From Brienomyrus brachyistius (taxonomy: Eukaryota > Chordata > Actinopteri > Osteoglossiformes > Mormyridae), in assembly GCF_023856365.1 (NCBI RefSeq), contig NC_064536.1:35084776-35148775 (forward strand): a stretch of DNA of 64,000 nt. Direction: 5' to 3'. The position numbers and the translations under genes were made by a program. Below the pieces are notes generated by a model. It did no database searches, was not told where the DNA came from, and worked only from the letters and a program-made list of their open reading frames with translations. Shown here piece by piece: positions 60,321 through 64,000 of this stretch. Every line of letters begins with the position of its first letter. Positions within the stretch are counted from its first letter, which is position 1.

Positions 60321-62281
60321 TCACTCAGGGAGTGTGGGGCTGGGTTTATCTGCCTTATCCAGGCTGGTGTCCTTCAGCAGCATAGCCAGCTTGTTGGACT
60401 CCGATTGACTGCCCTGCTTGGGCTGGTAGCCACTGAGACAGGAAGCCAGCGAACGCCGTGGGCGGGGCTGCTTCTGTAGAGAAGTGGAAGGGTTTTACAC
60501 CAGACCAGCCACCAGGCAGGCAGCCTGCCTTACCTATGATGGGAAACTTACCTGCAGCTTCTTCTCTGGGTCATGGACAACACCATGTCTCACCAAGCTT
60601 TGCTGGGGGAGGTAAAGAGCGCTGTATTATAGGCCAGCAATAGCTACACAGAGACATCCCAGCTGAGGGAGCATTCCCCTCCTCCCCACCTTCATCACAA
60701 AGGTCTTTGTGCAGCCAGGGTGGGTGCAGACAAATGGCCGCGCCTCCTCATGAAAGGACAGGATGTGGCTTTGCAGGTTGAACATTGTTGTGTATGTGCG
60801 CTCACAGCCCTCCCGGGGGCAGCGGAACACCTCACGCTCTTTCTGGTGAACATGCTGGTGCTGCCGCAAGACCCAGGAGTCTTTGAAGACCTTGCTGCAG
60901 CTGGGGCACTGATACTGAGCTGGAAAAGGAGGGAGGAGCAGCAGGTGGGCACAGGTGGCACTCAGCACCCCAACCTCCCCACACAGCCTACCAGCCCATA
61001 CCTCGATGTGTCTCCTTTCTGTGTTTCTGATACTTGCTCCAGTTTTCTCCCTGGAAGTCACAGCCATCCTCAGTACAGGGATAGCCTAGGAGAGGAAAGG
61101 CGGTCACACCGGGTAGAGCAGCCTTCCTGTTGGGCAGACTCAGCAGCACATCCTCACCTGCATGCACCTTCTCATGCCGTCTGAGTCTGCTGGGGACAGT
61201 GAAGCGTCTTCCGCACCCCTCAAAGTTGCACCTATGAGAGGAGGAAGTGTGTGTGAGGAACCACCATGCAAGAACCAGATCCCACTGGAAGCTGGAGAAG
61301 ACCATCTTACTGGAACGGGGGCACGTTTGTGTGTGTGTACTCATGGCTCTTCAACTGCATATTCTTCTTAAAGGCTTGTCTACAGCCATCATAGCCACAC
61401 TAAGAAGACAAAAGATGGTGAGGAACCCAATCAAACAGGAAAACCTGCCCAATTCAGTTCTGCTCAGCTTAACAAGACCTCTGTCAGGGAGACTTACCAC
61501 ATAGGGCTTCTCTATGCTCTGATGCCTGCGGCTCACATGCTTCCGCATATTGGAGTTGGTGGTGAAGGCTTTGGAGCAGCCTTCCTCAGAGCACCTGTGT
61601 GAGATAGAGATGAGAGCAGGTAGGAGGGCAGATGAAGCAGAGGAGGAGCAGCAGCAGCAGCAGGGGGGCCTCACCTGAAGGGCCGCTCCCCGCTGTGGCT
61701 CAGCATGTGTCTACTCAAGTGGCTCTTCGTGCAGAAGCTCTTATCACAGCCGTCAGTCTCGCACACAAACGGCTTCTGCCAGACGGAGGTGGGATAAAAG
61801 TAGCCGATGAAAACATACGCGAAAGACGACTGAAGCTCCCAAAGTATAACTGCGTTACCCGGCAAGAGACACTGGAAGACGATAATTTTTACGCCGGAGA
61901 CTTCATGTATATGTAGATGCGGCACGTTGCGTTTCTTGTGTAATTATTGATGTAGTCAGCTCTGCATGCTATACATTTATACTTGGCACCCATATTCATA
62001 TTGCAGACTATGTGCCAGCTTAACCCCTATGAATTCCGCGCACTGCGGGGCCACCAGGGGCTTCTCAGCATTCCAGCGGTCGGACTCACCACGCCAGTGT
62101 GTTTGCACAGATGCGCCTCCAGTTTCCATGACTTGTTGTACGACGCTCCGCAGTCTGGGAACGAGCAAATATACTTTTTTCCAGGCTCCTGTAATTTTTC
62201 ACCCATCGCCAAAACCGAAAATGGGACAACAAATGACCGCTCTCCGATACACGCCGCCGAGACTTCCATGTTTCCCACCAT
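60321..62281 (-). CDS. gtf3a: gtf3a, transcription factor IIIA, nine zinc fingers, nine exons
   Basis: Exons 62281-62090, 61775-61675, 61594-61498, 61399-61311, 61231-61158, 61085-61002, 60919-60690, 60602-60552 and 60473-60321 join in phase to 356 residues (human has 365). Nine C2H2 fingers follow one another: [62 protein letters not shown] and FVCTHPGC, each with its His pair. Then come HDPEKKLQ and a basic RPRRSL segment, as in TFIIIA. The protein binds the internal control region of 5S rRNA genes to recruit RNA polymerase III, and binds 5S rRNA itself. The first finger linker reads TGVKP rather than TGEKP. The start could also be the ATG at 62269, which has a better Kozak context. Its start is near the right part of the window, with polr1d downstream. 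Confidence 0.95.
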
Positions 62282-64000
62282 GTGACACTGCTATATTCCG
62301 GCTGGTTGATACTACCTCCCCGCGGCTGCATAGAGCAGAGAAAACAGCACAAATATGAAGACACAGGATTCCTGGCCAACGTCAACATAATCTGTCAACA
62401 TAATTAGTGAATGCAGTTTCATTTGTGAACTGAATTACAGCGCTCCGTATTAACACACTATCTATAGTTTTGGATCGTCTCCCCCTGCGACCGAATATTG
62501 GAAGCGCTCAGATTTGCGCACGCGTCGCTTTACACAAGGGCAGCAGCAACAGAGCCGGCATCGCTTGAGTGCAACAAGTACAGTATATTAAGGAAAGGAA
62601 CGTTCTGGAGGCATTACGGAGGGTGAAGTATCTTATAGTTACTTTGTGGAATTTGGGGGTGGCCTCGTGGAAGGTGCTAGGTGGTGTACTTAAATACTTG
62701 TAGGGGAATTTAGTTCTCTATCCTGTCCATCTTCTGACGCATAATCCAGTCCAATAGGTAGCGATAATCCACCTCGGCGCAATTTGTTAGCCGCCAATTC
62801 CAGTGCGAGAAGTAGTAGTTATGGTTGCTTGATAATGACACGTTTTATGCTCGCCAAATAAAACGCCATCACACGGCAAATTTCAAAGAATCTAGGTTGC
62901 AGACGTGACTAGGGAGAGGGACCCCTGACACACAACTTTGCCCCGTATACAGTTACGTGTCACACCGCACACATTTAATAAGATGTGACACATATTTGTT
63001 TGATACATAAATAATAAAAACAAAGTACAGCTATTTTAAGAGCAGTGAAATGGCACCAAGGCTGTGTCTAAGTTAACAATTAATATTACATAGCAGATGA
63101 CTATTAAGAGCAACATTGGAATTTGAGACAGATCAGCTGTAGTGAGAGTAGATGACCTAGTAGGAGCTGCACTGCAGAAGCAATAAAACATTCAAAGCCT
63201 TGTGGGGTCAGACATGAGACCAGTCAGCCATGCTCTTTCAGGGCTGACCTCCATGCATTTTCCTGGGAGGTGCAGCGACGGCTCGCCCAGGGATCAGCCG
63301 GTTTGCCCCCACAAACACCTCATCCCAATGCTAAGGTCAGAAACGGAGCAGGAAGTGAGGTTTTGGGTGAGCAGATAAGGCCCGACGGTGGCCTGTGAGT
63401 TCTTTAATCAGCCCCATTTGACACCCAGAGATTTGGCCCATCAGTCAGCGACCACCTCCATGGCCGTATTGACTGTCGCGATTACACATTAACCTTTTAG
63501 CCAGAGTGCACCCAGGCCCAGGGTAAACACAGCACGGCCGCTGACCTGGAAACAACAGTCAGCCTTGTCTCTGCACCCACAGGCTCTCACCTGTCACGTA
63601 GATCAGTAACTCCTCTGAGCCGCCAAGTGCCTCCAGGACGTCACAGGGAAGAACAGGGAAGGACTCCAGCTGTCTGTCCGCAAGCAGCCGCGAATCTCTA
63701 AATTATCGATGGGATTCGCAGGCGGCACCGAGTGCCACAGACACCATCGTTAAAGTTTATGATGCTCCTGGGCTGTGATTAAGACTGTAATTAAAACTTC
63801 TCATTGAACCGTGGAGTGTTCAAATAGAACTTTGAATAGATTTACAGCATATCGCATTAACTGCATATGGCACATCTGCAAATCTGTATTATATTCGCAG
63901 GTCTATCTTAAAATCTCTCTTTTATCATACCTTTGTAACTGTACTCTTCCTTGTTCCTTCTAGTTGCAGTCAAAAGAGCAGGATACATTTCACTGCATGT
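62282..64000. other. Gene-free interval upstream of gtf3a
   Basis: No exon, RNA gene or transposon was recognised. The first 250 bp should hold the gtf3a promoter. No decisive motif was seen. Confidence 0.45.

Noticed and set aside
60720..61184. 154-codon plus-strand frame
   Set aside because: Antisense to gtf3a exons 5-7.

Overview
The window comes from a vertebrate nuclear genome, almost certainly a ray-finned (teleost) fish. It has GT-AG split genes and dense fish-type repeats: Tc1-like and hAT DNA transposons, RTE-like and CR1/L2-like LINEs, tRNA-type SINEs, (TG)n, (TA)n and several minisatellites. The protein-coding exons reconstruct a block syntenic with human chromosome 13q12: flt1 (+, 3' exons only), pan3 (-), flt3 (+), urad (+), pdx1 (-), polr1d (-) and gtf3a (-). 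Order and relative orientation match human, but gsx1, cdx2, lnx2 and mtif3, which lie among these genes in human, are absent. Separation of gsx1 from pdx1 and loss of cdx2 are known for teleosts after their genome duplication, so this is a ParaHox-remnant locus.

Layout. 0-3.3 kb: an RTE-like LINE remnant, then the last five flt1 coding exons and a poly(A) signal. 3.5-6.7 kb: nested repeats. 7.1-16.2 kb: pan3 in 18 coding exons, with three short minisatellites in its introns and two ZNF143/STAF-like sites upstream. 16.2-18.1 kb: the shared pan3/flt3 intergenic interval, full of microsatellites. 18.1-32.2 kb: flt3 in 24 coding exons whose phases add up to a 981-residue protein. Intron 2 holds a TIR-bounded element carrying a spliced SAMD3-like gene, and intron 4 holds a 32-bp minisatellite. 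32.2-43.6 kb: a repeat graveyard with a second, truncated SAMD3-like element, a broken RTE LINE, an inactivated hAT element and a Tc1 relic. 43.7-44.5 kb: urad. 45.1-49.2 kb: pdx1. 49.2-57.1 kb: no gene, a hAT-type element with a perfect 8-bp target duplication, a full-length dead Tc1 element and a 57-bp minisatellite. 57.3-59.1 kb: polr1d (the isoform-2 type reading frame). 60.3-62.3 kb: gtf3a with nine zinc fingers. 62.3-64 kb: nothing recognised.

The host genes do not form one pathway. flt1 and flt3 are related receptor tyrosine kinases, for VEGF and FLT3 ligand. pan3 is the adaptor of the PAN2-PAN3 deadenylase. urad is a peroxisomal ureide enzyme, pdx1 a pancreatic homeodomain factor, polr1d a small protein of the POLR1D locus and gtf3a the 5S rRNA gene transcription factor. 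Their association is ancestral synteny.

The most unusual signals are: the SAMD3-like gene inside CACTC...GAGTG inverted repeats flanked by TA, with a second relic 13 kb away that carries the same end; a one-base excess in a C7 run of pan3 that breaks its frame; the tight 586-bp urad-pdx1 interval where cdx2 would lie; and the paired STAF-like sites upstream of pan3. Protein identities rest on motif recognition and on exon phases that close exactly. No database search was run.
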